Of a stretch of 64,000 nt of DNA, positions 7,801 through 15,587 are shown one piece after another. The translations under genes were made by a program, and so were the position numbers. A model generated the notes under the pieces. The model was not told the origin of the DNA, did no database searches, and worked only from the letters and a program-made list of their open reading frames with translations. Positions within the stretch are counted from its first letter, which is position 1. Each line of letters starts with the position of its first letter. This DNA comes from a virus, in IMG/VR virus record IMGVR_UViG_3300045996_002337, positions 124,001 through 188,000 of that record, one strand, 5' to 3'.

Positions 7801-10379
7801 ATACCAGCGGTGTTCGTGCTGTTAGGGCCAATTGAAACAGCCGGTCCGGTACTAAGCGGGTCATCACCGTTCGGCTGGTGACGTGCGGCGTGTGTAAACA
7901 GATTAAATCCGTCGATGAGCCCAACGTTTGTGATGTCGTTGCCACCAAGATTCAAGTCTCCGCTCATCCCACGTGAACCATTCACCAGGAGATACTGGAG
8001 GTGATCATCGTCCGCAAGCCCGAGCAAATCGCCATGGTGTGTGGCGCCTTCAGCCCCAGCAGTTACCCCACCGGTCCTAAAGAACATTGGGCGCACGTCA
8101 ATAATTTCTACGAGGCTATCGACCCCTTGCTGAACCACAACGGCTGCGATAAGTGGCGTAGAGTCTGGCGCGACAAGCGGCGTCGGAAGAGGAGCCAAGA
8201 GGGCCGCCTCAAGTGTGGCGTATTCAGCCTGTGCGTGGGCGATGACGTACGTTTGGTATGGACCCTCAGAGGATTGGTAGATCGAGTGCTTTGCGAAATA
8301 ACCAGGGGTCATCGGAACCAAATCGGTTCCGTTGTCAATCGTGTCGTTGGGAATCGTATTTCGAGGAGTGAAAACCGTAACCCCAGCAACTCGATACCCG
8401 TCCTGCAACATAGGAGCGGTTCTTGCGCCTGGATTTCGCACCATGGTGCCATACATCCACTGACCGGCAGTGACGTCAATTGCCCGCGGTGTCGTTGCAT
8501 TTTCTGTAACGATTGATCCACTAACGTAAACAGTTCCGACGGCCTTGCGCAGGTAGTCTTCAACTTTGTTGCCGTACGAGGAAATATCGATAGAAAGATC
8601 GCCGAGCGCATAAACATCGGTTGCATTAGTCGAGCATCTGCCCAAAATAATGTTTGTTAGACCATCTGGTTCAGCAACGGATGTGGAAATTACGCCATTC
8701 TTATTGACAAAAATGTACGATGCCAAGTTTGGCGCAAGTGGGAGCGTCAGTCCATCCCATGCAACGAGAGTAACCTCTCCATCTTTTCTGAGGTAACCCG
8801 AGCCTCCACCCACTGTAACATTCAAGCCCACCGCACCCGACAATCCGCCGCCCGTTAGAATACCCATAGGCGGGGTTTCGATAATGAGGCCAGTAACGTT
8901 GGTGACGGTTCCTGCTCTAGCGCCAAGATAAAAATCACCAGTCTGAACGTACGCGTTATTTGCGGTGTCAGCAACTGCAAACGTGAACCCAGGGGCGACC
9001 GCGGCATTTAACTTTGAACGTGTTGCTGTACCAAAAATAGCGCCCTGAGCGTCGGGGTGTTCGGCGTGCAGGTCCCAAGTGGTGTTGCTATGGAGTGCGA
9101 CGCCAATAAAATCGCCAATTGCGGGCAGTCCTGCATTTTGAATATGGACGCCCGTGTCCCAACCAGAGATTGCTCCAGCCTTCGCATCAACGCGAGCCCC
9201 ATTTCCAAGATTAACGCCAATGCCAGTCGTCGAATCGCCCTCGACGGCGAATGATTGCAGATCAAGAGAAACATTGGGGCCAAAAACGTGGATGCCCTCA
9301 GAAGGATTCGTACCGCTGCCATACACGTAAAAATTTTCTGCGTTGACGTAGGTCGTGAATTCAGTTGACGTAGAATCAATGTTTAGACCGATACCACCTG
9401 CCTGCTCGGTATCGCAGTACTCAAGATAAACGCTCGAGTCAGCTGTCGTAGATGTGATGTCAAAGCCAATCGATGAGCGCTCGATGCAGACCTTGTGAAG
9501 AATTACGCCATACTCACCAGTGTTGTGAAGCTTAACAGCAATCTGATCGGCAGCCGCCGCATCAGTGACGTTAAGGAACGATAGCGTCGAGAATTCTGAA
9601 AGCGTGAAAACTGGATCAACCGCACCATTCGGCTTGACGTACACCGCGTATTCAGTCTTGCCCGCAACGTGAACATATGGCGGGATAGTGATCGCAGGCT
9701 CTACGTATGTTCCTGGACCAACGTCAATAAGCCAGTGACTTTCAGCTGTTGCCACTCCAACCAAGGACGAGCACGCAGCCGCGATAGAACTAAACTGACC
9801 CGGTTTTGGTGTTGAACGAACCTCAATAACGTTTGATTCGCCGCTCAGGCGTGAATCATTATCAAGCACGACCTTCTGCCAGGTTGCACCAATTGGGGTT
9901 TCGAGCGCTGCAGTAGTTGCGTTGAAACGGAGCATCCCAGGGGTTGGCTCGGGACGCTGGGCGGTCGTGCCAGTTGGAATCGTCGTTGCGCCCTGACCTG
10001 GCAGAATGGTGTTTGGTGCAAGACCAAATGTAATTGGGTTCTTGACCCCGCCATCCGCCAACACAATTTCACCCGCAACACCAGTGGCAATTCGATATGT
10101 AGCGCCTGGAGTGTCAGGAAGATTGCCAGTGTCGACAGCGATGAGCGGCAAGGCTTGAGCATCCTGAGCGCTGAAAGCGTCAGTGATTCCATAACCTGCA
10201 AGTGTCGTTGGATTCTCCGCGGAAGTTACGCGCCCCTTTTCATTTACCGTTACCTTCGTGTATGTACCGGCGCCAACGCCCGATGGTGAAAGCTTTTCAT
10301 CGTTAACTGATCCATCTGCAATATCTGCAGTGTCAATTCCCTTATCAAGGATCTGTTTTCCAGGGATCTGTGTTCTCAC
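4896..10379 (-). CDS. giant tail fibre, 1827 aa, with beta-helix and tandem repeats
   Basis: Largest gene of the window. N-terminal region (1-190) has the fibre motif GRVTSAENPTTLAGYGITDA and an ADIADGSVNDEKLS segment. About residues 190-480 read as short, regularly spaced beta strands (GPGTYVEPAITIPPYVHVAG onwards), the look of a right-handed parallel beta-helix. From about 830 to 1500 a unit of the type YRSVTTDEYGRVTGGTNPTT plus LAGYGITDAQPL recurs several times, interspersed with the VRTAxNTWAxRSI unit. The C-terminal 330 residues form a different beta domain ending ELTVELT. Role: long side tail fibre for host contact. The same repeat occurs once in the plus-strand fibre at 44314, showing module exchange. 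Confidence 0.85.
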   Translation of the reverse strand: MRTQIPGKQILDKGIDTADIADGSVNDEKLSPSGVGAGTYTKVTVNEKGRVTSAENPTTLAGYGITDAFSAQDAQALPLIAVDTGNLPDTPGATYRIATGVAGEIVLADGGVKNPITFGLAPNTILPGQGATTIPTGTTAQRPEPTPGMLRFNATTAALETPIGATWQKVVLDNDSRLSGESNVIEVRSTPKPGQFSSIAAACSSLVGVATAESHWLIDVGPGTYVEPAITIPPYVHVAGKTEYAVYVKPNGAVDPVFTLSEFSTLSFLNVTDAAAADQIAVKLHNTGEYGVILHKVCIERSSIGFDITSTTADSSVYLEYCDTEQAGGIGLNIDSTSTEFTTYVNAENFYVYGSGTNPSEGIHVFGPNVSLDLQSFAVEGDSTTGIGVNLGNGARVDAKAGAISGWDTGVHIQNAGLPAIGDFIGVALHSNTTWDLHAEHPDAQGAIFGTATRSKLNAAVAPGFTFAVADTANNAYVQTGDFYLGARAGTVTNVTGLIIETPPMGILTGGGLSGAVGLNVTVGGGSGYLRKDGEVTLVAWDGLTLPLAPNLASYIFVNKNGVISTSVAEPDGLTNIILGRCSTNATDVYALGDLSIDISSYGNKVEDYLRKAVGTVYVSGSIVTENATTPRAIDVTAGQWMYGTMVRNPGARTAPMLQDGYRVAGVTVFTPRNTIPNDTIDNGTDLVPMTPGYFAKHSIYQSSEGPYQTYVIAHAQAEYATLEAALLAPLPTPLVAPDSTPLIAAVVVQQGVDSLVEIIDVRPMFFRTGGVTAGAEGATHHGDLLGLADDDHLQYLLVNGSRGMSGDLNLGGNDITNVGLIDGFNLFTHAARHQPNGDDPLSTGPAVSIGPNSTNTAGISNNLSRADHTHAVEGLQPASTELTSLAAFAETGFPVRTAPNTWVARSITSDANLAVENGDGVAGNVSIALTTIGTPGTYQSVTTDAFGRVTAGTNEVPHAAIVNAPTTLTGYGITDAQPLNADLTALSGIGSTGFYAVTGAGTSVTRSLVAPAAGVTITNPDGIAGSPTFALANDLAAIEALSTTGIPVRSGADTWAIRTLVAPAAGITITNPAGVGGNITFALAGDLAGVEGLAGTGFAVRTAANTWANRSITTTTLSLTNGAGIAGNVVLDLTSIGGAGTYRSVTTDEYGRVTGGTNPTTLAGYEITDAVSTSQLGAVNGVATLDNTGKLSQAQIPALAISDTFVVASEAAMISLVAEVGDVAVRTDLNKSFILRTSPSANINNWQELLSPTDSVTSVNGMTGVVVLPAGSVTSVAMEAPVAGITVAGSPITTSGTLTLGLANDLAAVEGLTTTGITVRTANDTWTTRAITGGSGITVNNGDGVAGAPTVSLNAVGTSGTYRSVTTDEYGRVTSGTNPTTLAGYGISDAQPLDSDLTALATTTTTGMYAVTGTGASATRTLTAGTGISIANGSGVAGNPTISNTGVTSVGLSLPSIFTVASSPVTTTGTITATLASQTASAVFVAPIAGGTPAFRKLGFGELSNVALTAPAANQLLSFNGTNWVNSAVATGTASGVLNTWTLISGTRYYQDFAHNLGTTNVVITLFDTADNSVVTADSIVLTNANTVRVAVIGNSRTLRIVVIANGLGVVAGGSTPSSVITSKDGVTITTAATRLNFTGAAISVADSGSGVSTVNVGLRRSYSATDLETPQTADWAINATAPVISDPTFSSLTVRQFSNTTEQGIGLLSSIPTGSGAITFRFHGRAQVAQGALSVAAFRLYARQIPNGSAMTAGSAGWAAAKEIGEIAVPANANFLQASFTSTLTAMGLTPGNLYQFEVTRRVTGTTGSNLASSFLLAELTVELT

Positions 10380-10391
10380 GTTGTTTCCTTA

Positions 10392-11798
10392 TTACGCCTT
10401 GAAGTAGCTCACGCGAATTTTGTCGCCTGGAGTCAACAGGTACAGCGTTGTAATGATCGTTCCACTTACAGTATAGTCATTGCCTGCCCCGGCATCTTGT
10501 AGTACGCCGTTGATAAAGAGCTCAACTGTTCCAGCTCTTGGGGTATGAGCAAGCACAAACGTGTCGTTTACACCATCGATTGCACCGGTAGGAACCTCGC
10601 CTTTTACGATGTCAGCAACGCGGACGACAGTAGCTGGATTTACTGTAACAACACCCGCTTCGTTGATAGTGACGTCACCAGACAAGGCAACAGTTGCATT
10701 TCCACCGGACGTACCAATAAGCAGGCGGCCGGCAGGGATCGTGACTAGCTTTGGAAGCGTGACGCTTGCATTTACCAGCTGAGTAGTCCCAACCGAGTTA
10801 GTTGAAAGCTGGATCTGTCCAGTTCCGGAAACAGTTGCTGCTCCAGAAATGGTCACATACGATGGAGTTCCTGAGTCACCAATTACGATAAGTTGACCAG
10901 TTGTACCACCTGCAAGCTTACTCAAGCCTAGGGTGCCATCGGCAATGCTCGTTGCGTTGACTGCGCCCTCAACGATGCGGGCGACGCCGGCAGAGTCAAT
11001 CGTGATGTCGCCAGAAATCGTTCTCGGGGTTGCAACATTGGCGCCAGAACCAATGAGCACCTGCCCCTCTGGTAGGTCTGAAAGCTTCAATCCGGCTGGA
11101 CCGACTGTAAGAGATGGGCCATCAAGTGTCAATGCAATTGCATCGGACGAGGCAACGATGCCGCCGTTAGAAGAGACCACATTCAACGTATTGCCGGTTT
11201 TCGCCAGACCTGTTCCAGCCAGGACAACACCTGCGGTTGAGAACTGCGCGAATGGAAGTGGTGTGGTGCCCAGAACGGTGGTACCGGTCGAGGTTAGAAC
11301 CCAACCAGTTCCAGCGTTTGCGTTACCCTCTTCAACGAAGGTGAAGAGCCCTGGAGTTACGTCGGCGGCAGTTGTTGCGTCAGGTGAACGGGTCCATCCA
11401 CCGGCAGCTACAATGTAGATACCGTTTTGAACGCTGTTTGATTGGCCAGCTAGAAGGACGCGATCGCCCACATTGAGGGACACCCCGTCAACTGTCTGCG
11501 TGCCAGACATTGGAATGCTCGTTGTGGCGACAGCACGAACAGAGAGCTTTACATCGAGACCCTGCGCCTGCGCGTCAACATATTCCTTAGTGGCGAGATG
11601 CCCGTTTTGACTAGGAGTTACGCCAGAGATTGGAGTCGTGAATGGGACAGAGCCATCAGACTTGATAAGCAGTGAGCCATCCTGAATTTTGGACAGCAGA
11701 ATACCATCCGGGTTTACCGGATCGGGAAGCGAAATTTGGGCGTTGGTAATCGACAGGTCCTGAACCTGTGTGTTACCGCGAATCTTGGTCAGGGCCAT
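10392..11798 (-). CDS. tail fibre protein with KEYVDAQ module (468 aa)
   Basis: The ATG at 11798 is preferred over the in-frame GTG at 11804 because AAGAGG lies 6 nt upstream. Contains the fibre module ATKEYVDAQAQGLDVKLSVR, then VDGVSLNVGDRVLLAGQ and NGIYIVAAGGWTRS, a module also present in the plus-strand fibre at 44314 (TKEYVDNFVQGLHWVGSARA). The C-terminus (DGVNDTFVLAHTP, TVELFINGVLQDAG) matches short domains common at fibre ends and echoes the neighbour at 11868. Late-type promoter box at 11837-11844. Confidence 0.82.
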   Translation of the reverse strand: MALTKIRGNTQVQDLSITNAQISLPDPVNPDGILLSKIQDGSLLIKSDGSVPFTTPISGVTPSQNGHLATKEYVDAQAQGLDVKLSVRAVATTSIPMSGTQTVDGVSLNVGDRVLLAGQSNSVQNGIYIVAAGGWTRSPDATTAADVTPGLFTFVEEGNANAGTGWVLTSTGTTVLGTTPLPFAQFSTAGVVLAGTGLAKTGNTLNVVSSNGGIVASSDAIALTLDGPSLTVGPAGLKLSDLPEGQVLIGSGANVATPRTISGDITIDSAGVARIVEGAVNATSIADGTLGLSKLAGGTTGQLIVIGDSGTPSYVTISGAATVSGTGQIQLSTNSVGTTQLVNASVTLPKLVTIPAGRLLIGTSGGNATVALSGDVTINEAGVVTVNPATVVRVADIVKGEVPTGAIDGVNDTFVLAHTPRAGTVELFINGVLQDAGAGNDYTVSGTIITTLYLLTPGDKIRVSYFKA

Positions 11799-11836
11799 GT
11801 CCACCTCTTAAGCGTTTGGTGTTAGCAGGATTGCTA

Positions 11837-11844
11837 TATTTATG
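11837..11844 (-). promoter_or_regulatory. late-type promoter box CATAAATA
   Basis: Minus-strand CATAAATA, 38 nt before the fibre gene start at 11798. Resembles the T4 late promoter core TATAAATA; similar boxes precede other virion genes here. Confidence 0.55.
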
Positions 11845-11867
11845 AGGTATGGCCCCGCGGACGGGTG

Positions 11868-12527
11868 TTATGCTAGAGCGTAATCTACGACAACATTCAA
11901 GCCATCTGCAATTTGTTCAGGAGAAAGTGCAAATTGAAGCTCAAGTGTCGTGGCCCCGGTTTCAATAAAGTCAACACCACGTTTCTGTCTCACTCCACCG
12001 ATGTATACCGCTGTGCTACCGGGCACGAAGGCTGAAGGTGTTTGAACTAAAGTGTGTGTACCATTTGGTTGAACGGATGTTTGAACGGCTGCGTCAACAA
12101 CCGTAGTTGTCCCACCGCCCTCTCCACTGCCATTGGTCTGTAGGAGATAGTCGATGGCTTCCTTAAAATCAGTGAGCAACGGAAAGCCATTGTGCTGATA
12201 TTGGTTACCAAGACGGAGGAGCGATTCGGCAGTGATCCGGTGATCTACAAGGGTGTCGCTTCCGGAGGATGCCGACCAGGCGCGGGCGGATGTTCCCTCT
12301 TGCCCGCGAACAACAGTAAAGGTATCACCAGAGCGGGCCGTAACGTAGACGATTTCCTGTGCGGTGGCAGATTGATCTTCTAACGTTACAACAAAGAATT
12401 CATTTGCCTGTGGGGTAGGAAACTTTTCACCATGACCAGACAGAACGGTGATGACGGTTGCGTCAATGCTTAGCGGAGCCGCAAGAAGCGAGACCGCGTT
12501 ATTGGTGAAAAGTTGCTTCAGCGCCAT
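11868..12527 (-). CDS. tail/baseplate-fibre connector-like protein (219 aa)
   Basis: N-terminal part (about 15-85) has the phage tail motif ITVLSGHGEKFPTPQANEFF ... FTVVRGQEGTSARAWSA, widespread in proteins that sit at the base of fibres. The C-terminal ~90 residues (AVYIGGVRQKRGVDF) repeat the type of domain that ends the 10392-11798 fibre. Likely anchors or caps fibres; exact role inferred. Confidence 0.68.
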   Translation of the reverse strand: MALKQLFTNNAVSLLAAPLSIDATVITVLSGHGEKFPTPQANEFFVVTLEDQSATAQEIVYVTARSGDTFTVVRGQEGTSARAWSASSGSDTLVDHRITAESLLRLGNQYQHNGFPLLTDFKEAIDYLLQTNGSGEGGGTTTVVDAAVQTSVQPNGTHTLVQTPSAFVPGSTAVYIGGVRQKRGVDFIETGATTLELQFALSPEQIADGLNVVVDYALA

Positions 12528-12529
12528 TT

Positions 12530-12739
12530 TTAACCTCGCACCTTACCAGAGTGGCTCGAGATTATCTCTAGAAGCGCGGTCTTAGAATGATCGGTGTTTG
12601 CATGAAAATCTGCTTCAAACATTTTTGCGTTTTTCAACGGGACTAGAACCTTGAGTTCTTCAATTCCGTGTTTTACGGTGTAGGTCTGGTATGCGATCTT
12701 CTCTGCAACTGAATCAATTCCGGAAAGGAGTGATTTCAT
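12530..12739 (-). CDS. hypothetical protein (69 aa)
   Basis: Not recognised. Small soluble protein overlapping its upstream neighbour by 4 nt, within the structural operon. Confidence 0.6.
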   Translation of the reverse strand: MKSLLSGIDSVAEKIAYQTYTVKHGIEELKVLVPLKNAKMFEADFHANTDHSKTALLEIISSHSGKVRG

Positions 12740-13230
12740 CGTGAACCTCTGTAGTCTGCGTAATAAGCCAGGAAGCGATCGCGAGAAAACAGGTCATTCC
12801 CAATATCGCGCTCAAGGTCGATGATTTGATCAAGGCGCACCATTACACGCTCTTGGGTCTCTGGGTCTTCAGCGACTATTTGGAGGCCCTTGGCCAGTTC
12901 GCCGCGCTTGTGCAACTTAAGGCTCTTGACCGTGACATCTTGTGTCACTCCACTAGCGCGCCAGGTAACCTTGTCGTTTTGTTGCGGCAGTTGAAATTTG
13001 CGCTTAAGCGGGCCGAGGGATCTGAAGACCTTCGGTCCGCTCATGAACTCAACCGATTTGCCGTTGATCTTTGCGATGTCAAAGAAGTAAACGGCGTCAG
13101 AGGGCACCGCCGGGGTGTGCTCAACGTAGACCGCTGGACCTTTATCACGATAATTCGTGTAGGACAGAACTTTGAAGGAAACGCCGTCCTTCGTTTCAAT
13201 GGTATCGCCTTTTAGAGGGACTACAAGCAT
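12736..13230 (-). CDS. hypothetical protein (164 aa), first gene of tail-fibre operon
   Basis: Not recognised. Beta-rich N-terminus (VPLKGDTIETKDGVSFKVLS) and a charged helical C-terminus. It is the first gene after the late-type box at 13256-13263, so it probably belongs to the late operon that runs to 2345. A role in the virion or its assembly is an inference from position. Confidence 0.6.
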   Translation of the reverse strand: MLVVPLKGDTIETKDGVSFKVLSYTNYRDKGPAVYVEHTPAVPSDAVYFFDIAKINGKSVEFMSGPKVFRSLGPLKRKFQLPQQNDKVTWRASGVTQDVTVKSLKLHKRGELAKGLQIVAEDPETQERVMVRLDQIIDLERDIGNDLFSRDRFLAYYADYRGSR

Positions 13231-13255
13231 GTGTTCACCAATCTGTGTTTCACCT

Positions 13256-13263
13256 TATTTATG
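13256..13263 (-). promoter_or_regulatory. late-type promoter box CATAAATA
   Basis: Minus-strand CATAAATA 26 nt before the start of the first gene of the tail-fibre operon (13230). Confidence 0.55.
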
Positions 13264-13283
13264 GCAAGGTGGAGCCAGATTGG

Positions 13284-13481
13284 TTAGTTCGCTTCGTCGA
13301 TTTGACCGTCAACGATATCTGCATCATCCTCGATTTCAAGGTCGGCTTCAAGAAGCTCTTCCTCGATTTCGCGCAAGTAATTCTTGAAGGTGACACGGGT
13401 TGCTCGTGCCAGCGGATCATTGCCTTCCTTCAGCTTCTTGTTGCGCTTACCGTACTTACGGTTGTCGATGTGTTCACCCAT
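13284..13481 (-). CDS. small acidic-tailed protein (65 aa)
   Basis: Start chosen at the internal ATG 13481 (MGEHIDNRKYGKRNKK), because the longer frame from 13532 would overlap the upstream gene by 25 nt and lacks a ribosome binding site. Basic N-terminal half, strongly acidic C-terminal half (EEELLEADLEIEDDADI). Bipartite charge suggests nucleic-acid or protein binding; no family recognised. Confidence 0.55.
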   Translation of the reverse strand: MGEHIDNRKYGKRNKKLKEGNDPLARATRVTFKNYLREIEEELLEADLEIEDDADIVDGQIDEAN

Positions 13482-13507
13482 TTTAGTTTCTCTAGTTTCC
13501 AAGCCAA

Positions 13508-14395
13508 TCACGGCAAGTAAATTCGGGCCCACGGTTGGTTACGGTGGATACAGTAGAGCCCGATCATTTCTTCAGTCACATGACCAAAAAACATCATTTG
13601 AAGCGATCTCGTATTGATAAGAGCGACGTTTTTACCAACAAGATAGTTCTCAAACGCGTTCTTCCTCCATCTGTCGATGATCTTTTTCAAGGTTGATGCT
13701 TTATTATCTACAGAGATTTCATGCTCCGCTAGCGTAAATTCAAGCACTTTCTTTAGTCCCTGCTTATCATGTAGTGAAATGAGTGTTTCAGCAGTTTCAG
13801 TTAAGATGGTTTGGGTGGCAGGGTCTAGGAAGACTGGAATGGGCGCCCGAGACACACCCTTAAACTGCTGAGCCAGCTTCTTCAAGTCGAGGTGCGACCA
13901 CTCTTCAATCGTGGTAACACCTGCAGCCCCAGCATTCCACTTGTTCAATGGCTTACCTGTGATTTTTTTGTAGGTTTCATTGAAGTCCTTGACCTCAGCC
14001 ATGAGCTGCGTGACAGCGGGGTCGCCATCCTTGGAGATTTTGAAGTTGTCCAGTGTGTTCGTTTTCTTGGTGTAGTCGCCACCTTTGACCTCTACGAATT
14101 CCTTACCGTTCATCCAAAGGTCAGTATGCGAATTTTTCCCACCGAGGTGGATATTGTCAAAAAGGAAGTACGCGATCATTTCACCGGGGCCCACGCCATC
14201 GGGCCGGTCGTCGCTGATGATCTTAGCCTCTTGCGGAAATGCCGTAACAAATGCGTTGAAGTTCTTTTGAAAGTTTTTGTGCGTAGCCACCGAAAAATAT
14301 GGGGCCGCAGCTTCTAGCGAAAGGCCGGCGATTCGCGCCTGCTCTATTCTGCCCTGTTCTTTGACCTCAAGGAATTGAGGGTTGAACGAGACCAT
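13508..14395 (-). CDS. PD-(D/E)XK-like putative nuclease (295 aa)
   Basis: The central region contains HTDLWMNGKEFVEVKGGDYT (around residues 90-110): an Asp followed 10 residues later by a Glu-Val-Lys, in the D...ExK spacing of restriction-endonuclease-fold enzymes, with hydrophobic strands on either side. No named family recognised beyond this. It lies between the tail block and the nucleotide genes. Could be a homing, restriction-like or recombination nuclease, or a structural protein that only mimics the motif. Confidence 0.5.
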   Translation of the reverse strand: MVSFNPQFLEVKEQGRIEQARIAGLSLEAAAPYFSVATHKNFQKNFNAFVTAFPQEAKIISDDRPDGVGPGEMIAYFLFDNIHLGGKNSHTDLWMNGKEFVEVKGGDYTKKTNTLDNFKISKDGDPAVTQLMAEVKDFNETYKKITGKPLNKWNAGAAGVTTIEEWSHLDLKKLAQQFKGVSRAPIPVFLDPATQTILTETAETLISLHDKQGLKKVLEFTLAEHEISVDNKASTLKKIIDRWRKNAFENYLVGKNVALINTRSLQMMFFGHVTEEMIGLYCIHRNQPWARIYLP

Positions 14396-14463
14396 TTACT
14401 GTGTCATTTTATTCTCGCGTGTGGTTCACTTGTTGCAGGTTCTCTTTTGGTTATTTTGAGCGC

Positions 14464-14931
14464 TTATTCGGGAAGTTCCCAAAGCGTATGATTGATTGTA
14501 TCAAGGCGGGTGTTGATAATCGCAGAAACGATGGACCAGTCACCGCCACCAAGCCCACATCCAATCAGTGGATAGTGAACATCAAGACCGAACGGTTTTG
14601 CCATTGCGCTGATCTTTGAGAAGCCCTCATCCAAGGCATCATACGAGGTGTAACGCTTCTTGTCGCGTCCAAAGAACTGCTGGCCCACCACGCTAGCAAT
14701 CCACAAATCAGGCGCCACTTGAGTCCAGACGCAAAGCCCCATGTACGGCCGACCCCCGTCACGCTGGGTGTAGGCAGGTCCAATCATATCGATGTAGTCA
14801 CGGTACATCTGGGGGTAGCGGTCTTTAAGCACTTTTGCAACGCCGCCACCCATTACGCCTTGCGCGTTTACTTGATGGACGATGATGCCGCGTTCGACGG
14901 TGAGAATGTCACCCTTGCAGCGATTTTGCAT
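14464..14931 (-). CDS. macro domain protein (ADP-ribose binding or hydrolase)
   Basis: 155 residues from ATG 14931 (a TTG start at 14946 is the alternative). Single macro domain: GDILTV at the N-terminus, HQVNAQGVMGGGVA (adenosine/ribose loop, with the Asn used for catalysis in many family members) and PLIGCGLGGGDW (phosphate loop). The family binds ADP-ribose and often removes it from proteins or nucleic acids, or hydrolyses ADP-ribose-1''-phosphate. Close to ThyA, KptA and a SLOG-type gene on the same strand. KptA releases ADP-ribose 1''-2'' cyclic phosphate, so downstream clearance is one role; reversal of DarT-type DNA ADP-ribosylation is another. Neither is proven by sequence. Confidence 0.88.
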   Translation of the reverse strand: MQNRCKGDILTVERGIIVHQVNAQGVMGGGVAKVLKDRYPQMYRDYIDMIGPAYTQRDGGRPYMGLCVWTQVAPDLWIASVVGQQFFGRDKKRYTSYDALDEGFSKISAMAKPFGLDVHYPLIGCGLGGGDWSIVSAIINTRLDTINHTLWELPE

Positions 14932-15406
14932 GGTAGAGTCTTTCAATGTTCATGGCTAGAGTTGTGTCGTAATAAAGCTTCTCAAGATCTTTCGCAAGCC
15001 GCTGCTCGAGCGTGTAAACGATGATTTCTTTGACAAGCTTTATCAGCTCCTCGCGGGCGTAGACGCTGCTGTCATCGCACTCTTCTTTTGACAGCTGTTG
15101 CCAATGCGAGACAAAGCTAGCCGCGATGTCCTTGGTGGAAACAGATTCTGGGTACAGGGTGTAGAAGTGACCGTTCTCGTAGCGGGTGACGGCGATCTTC
15201 TTCGCTACGTCTTTGTTAAACTTCATTCCATCTTCACAGATGGAAAACGAGACGCGAATTTTGCGGCCTGAGTCATGACCATTCTCGTCCACTGCGTAGC
15301 CCTCGTCCACCACGTAAAAACAAATCCCGCCGGTATCAGGTATGTAGACCTCCTTCCGCTTTTCATCGAAGCGGAAGGAGTGGAAGTAGCGGTAGAAAGA
15401 GTTCAC
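14909..15406 (-). CDS. hypothetical protein (165 aa)
   Basis: Not recognised. Soluble; the N-terminal 80 residues look beta-rich, the C-terminal part helical (REELIKLVKEIIVYTLEQRL). Overlaps both neighbours by a few nucleotides (23 nt with the macro-domain gene), so it is part of the same transcription unit. Confidence 0.65.
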   Translation of the reverse strand: MNSFYRYFHSFRFDEKRKEVYIPDTGGICFYVVDEGYAVDENGHDSGRKIRVSFSICEDGMKFNKDVAKKIAVTRYENGHFYTLYPESVSTKDIAASFVSHWQQLSKEECDDSSVYAREELIKLVKEIIVYTLEQRLAKDLEKLYYDTTLAMNIERLYHAKSLQG

Positions 15407-15585
15407 AGGGTATGTTCTTCCAAGAGATGATATAACTCAAGAAGGTGTTTCTCTGTGGCCTTGATTTCATTAAGAATAAGCTGGTGGGCATGTTCTTTTG
15501 CGGCTTCGGCCGAAATGAAGTCACCCTTCCAGGGTGTCCCTTCGTATCTTACTGGCTTTAAATTTTCAACCACCCAATATGCCAT
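15403..15585 (-). CDS. hypothetical small protein (60 aa)
   Basis: Not recognised. N-terminal WVVENLKPVRYEGTPWKG resembles a beta-hairpin, followed by a single amphipathic helix. Lies 2 nt after the thyA stop. Confidence 0.6.
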   Translation of the reverse strand: MAYWVVENLKPVRYEGTPWKGDFISAEAAKEHAHQLILNEIKATEKHLLELYHLLEEHTL

Positions 15586-15587
15586 GA

